This document shows positions 5,714-6,322 of a DNA stretch of 6,322 nt, one piece after another. Below the pieces are notes generated by a model, which was given only the letters and a program-made list of their open reading frames with translations, did no database searches and was not told the origin of the DNA. The stretch lies in assembly GCA_016195145.1 (NCBI GenBank), contig JACQAF010000121.1:1-6322 (forward strand), given 5' to 3'. The DNA is from Rhodospirillales bacterium. GTDB taxonomy: Bacteria > Pseudomonadota > Alphaproteobacteria > CACIAM-22H2. The stretch's first letter is position 1, and the number at the start of each line of letters is the position of its first letter. A program made the translations under genes and the position numbers.

Positions 5714-6274
5714 ATGACGGCCCGCGATAGCGTGTATCCACCATCAGGGTCGCGAATTCTACTGGATCGGCTCCTGCGCAGCGTAGCGGGCGTGGCGATC
5801 CTCACGGCGGCCGCTACCGGTCCAGCGGCGGCGCAGACCGCCAAGGAAGATTCGGTCACCCAACGCGGGCGGCCGGATTTTGAGCCGCTCGGTCTCGATC
5901 TCGATCTTGTCGTCGATAAATTGGGTCGAATGGTCGGGGTTGTCGACGGCCCGCCGCGCGATCCGCAAAATTTCGCCACCGGGATCGTCGCCCGCCCGTC
6001 GCTCGGCATCCAGCACCAGGTCGACGACAACATTTATCGCCTGCAGAATAACCCGCAAAGCGACCGGATCACGGTCTTCCAGCCGGGGCTCAACCTGTCG
6101 ACCGATTGGGACAATCACTCGCTGAGTTTCGGCGTGTCGGGGGCGTTTGGGCGCTATACGCGCTTCACGGCCGAGGATTATGACGACTACACGCTTTCGA
6201 CGTCGGGCCGGCTTGACATCTCCGAAGACCTGCAGACGTCGCTCGGCTTGACACATTCTCTCTTACGGCAATGA
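5714..6274 (+). CDS. BBP2-like outer-membrane beta-barrel protein, truncated or frameshifted
   Basis: A 186-residue frame encoding the N-terminal part of what looks like a BBP2-type (Pfam PF10082) outer-membrane barrel, a group often found in exopolysaccharide clusters. A signal peptide runs to PAAA-QT (cleavage after Ala40). Then come RGRPDFEPLG (51-60), which matches the R-x-RP-[DE]-[FY]-[DE]-PLG entry motif, the plug-like DDNIYRL (104-110), ITVFQPGLNLSTDWDNHSL (119-137), and alternating barrel strands SFGVSGAFGRYTRF and YTLSTSGRLDI. Family members are usually about 400-500 residues, so more than half of the barrel is missing. The frame ends at TGA 6272-6274, straight after THSLLRQ and next to a CT-rich run (6257-6264). 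The +1 frame from 6261 stays open to the window end. A frameshift or sequencing error is more likely than a genuine short protein. The start at 5714 has only a weak AGGGCGG or GTAGG ribosome site; the gene lies 33 bases after the secreted-protein gene, probably in the same operon. Confidence 0.75.
   Translation: MTARDSVYPPSGSRILLDRLLRSVAGVAILTAAATGPAAAQTAKEDSVTQRGRPDFEPLGLDLDLVVDKLGRMVGVVDGPPRDPQNFATGIVARPSLGIQHQVDDNIYRLQNNPQSDRITVFQPGLNLSTDWDNHSLSFGVSGAFGRYTRFTAEDYDDYTLSTSGRLDISEDLQTSLGLTHSLLRQ
6257..6264 (+). repeat. Short CT repeat at the break in the barrel gene
   Basis: TCTCTCTT is a three-unit CT run just before the premature stop. Adding one CT unit would move translation into the frame that begins SYGNDSFAAADGDGG and stays open to the end of the window. 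Three units is short for phase variation, but it is a classic place for a slippage or base-calling error. Confidence 0.4.
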
Positions 6275-6322
6275 CAGTTTCGCCGCCGCAGATGGCGACG
6301 GAGGAGAGAAACGCTCACACAC
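6275..6322 (+). other. Window tail, likely continuation of the barrel gene in a shifted frame
   Basis: These 48 bases hold no independent gene. Two of the three forward frames are open through the tail. The one reading FAAADGDGGEKRSHT resembles the acidic loop often found between barrel strands, but this is too short to prove coding. No terminator is visible. Confidence 0.3.

Noticed and set aside
1..6322. CRISPR array, tRNA/rRNA genes, insertion sequences or phage genes
   Set aside because: No regularly spaced repeats, RNA gene signatures, transposase motifs or long terminal inverted repeats were seen on either strand.

Overview
The window is GC-rich, densely coded DNA from a proteobacterium. 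The best guess is an alphaproteobacterium, perhaps of the Rhodospirillales. The evidence is a RegB/RegA (PrrBA, ActSR) redox two-component pair, an EAL-like protein, and a BBP2-type outer-membrane barrel next to a secreted protein. The genus cannot be fixed from the sequence alone.

Layout. (1) 1-930, minus strand: the end of an ABC-2 type exporter operon, with the ATPase (178-930) overlapping the start of a permease that runs off the left edge. (2) 931-1014: a short divergent promoter region. (3) 1015-2963, plus strand: regB and regA with an ATGA overlap, so probably translationally coupled. RegB looks intact, with its quinone-site motif, H-box, redox-box cysteine and ATPase domain. RegA has an intact receiver and proline hinge, but its Fis-type helix-turn-helix stops matching the family at codon 177, just before the DNA-recognition helix, and continues with 23 unrelated residues. 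(4) 2905-4164, minus strand: a convergent gene for a 419-residue protein with a degenerate EAL domain. Its 3' end overlaps the aberrant regA tail by 59 bp, and a short perfect hairpin sits at the junction. (5) 4165-4390: a comparatively AT-rich divergent intergenic region. (6) 4391-6274, plus strand: two exported proteins, both with signal peptides ending in PAAAQ. The first is a soluble or periplasmic protein with a galactose-binding-like beta-sandwich and one CxxC pair. The second is the N-terminal part of a BBP2-like outer-membrane barrel, which stops early next to a short CT repeat.

How the parts may work together. RegB/RegA normally links respiratory redox state to transcription of energy-metabolism genes; here the output domain appears broken. 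The right half looks like a cell-envelope or exopolysaccharide module. The degenerate EAL protein shares its upstream region with that module, so a c-di-GMP-linked or protein-interaction role in envelope control is a reasonable hypothesis but not shown. The two points most worth checking are the regA junction near 2889-2911 and the possible frameshift near 6257-6264. Both could be real lesions or sequence/assembly errors.
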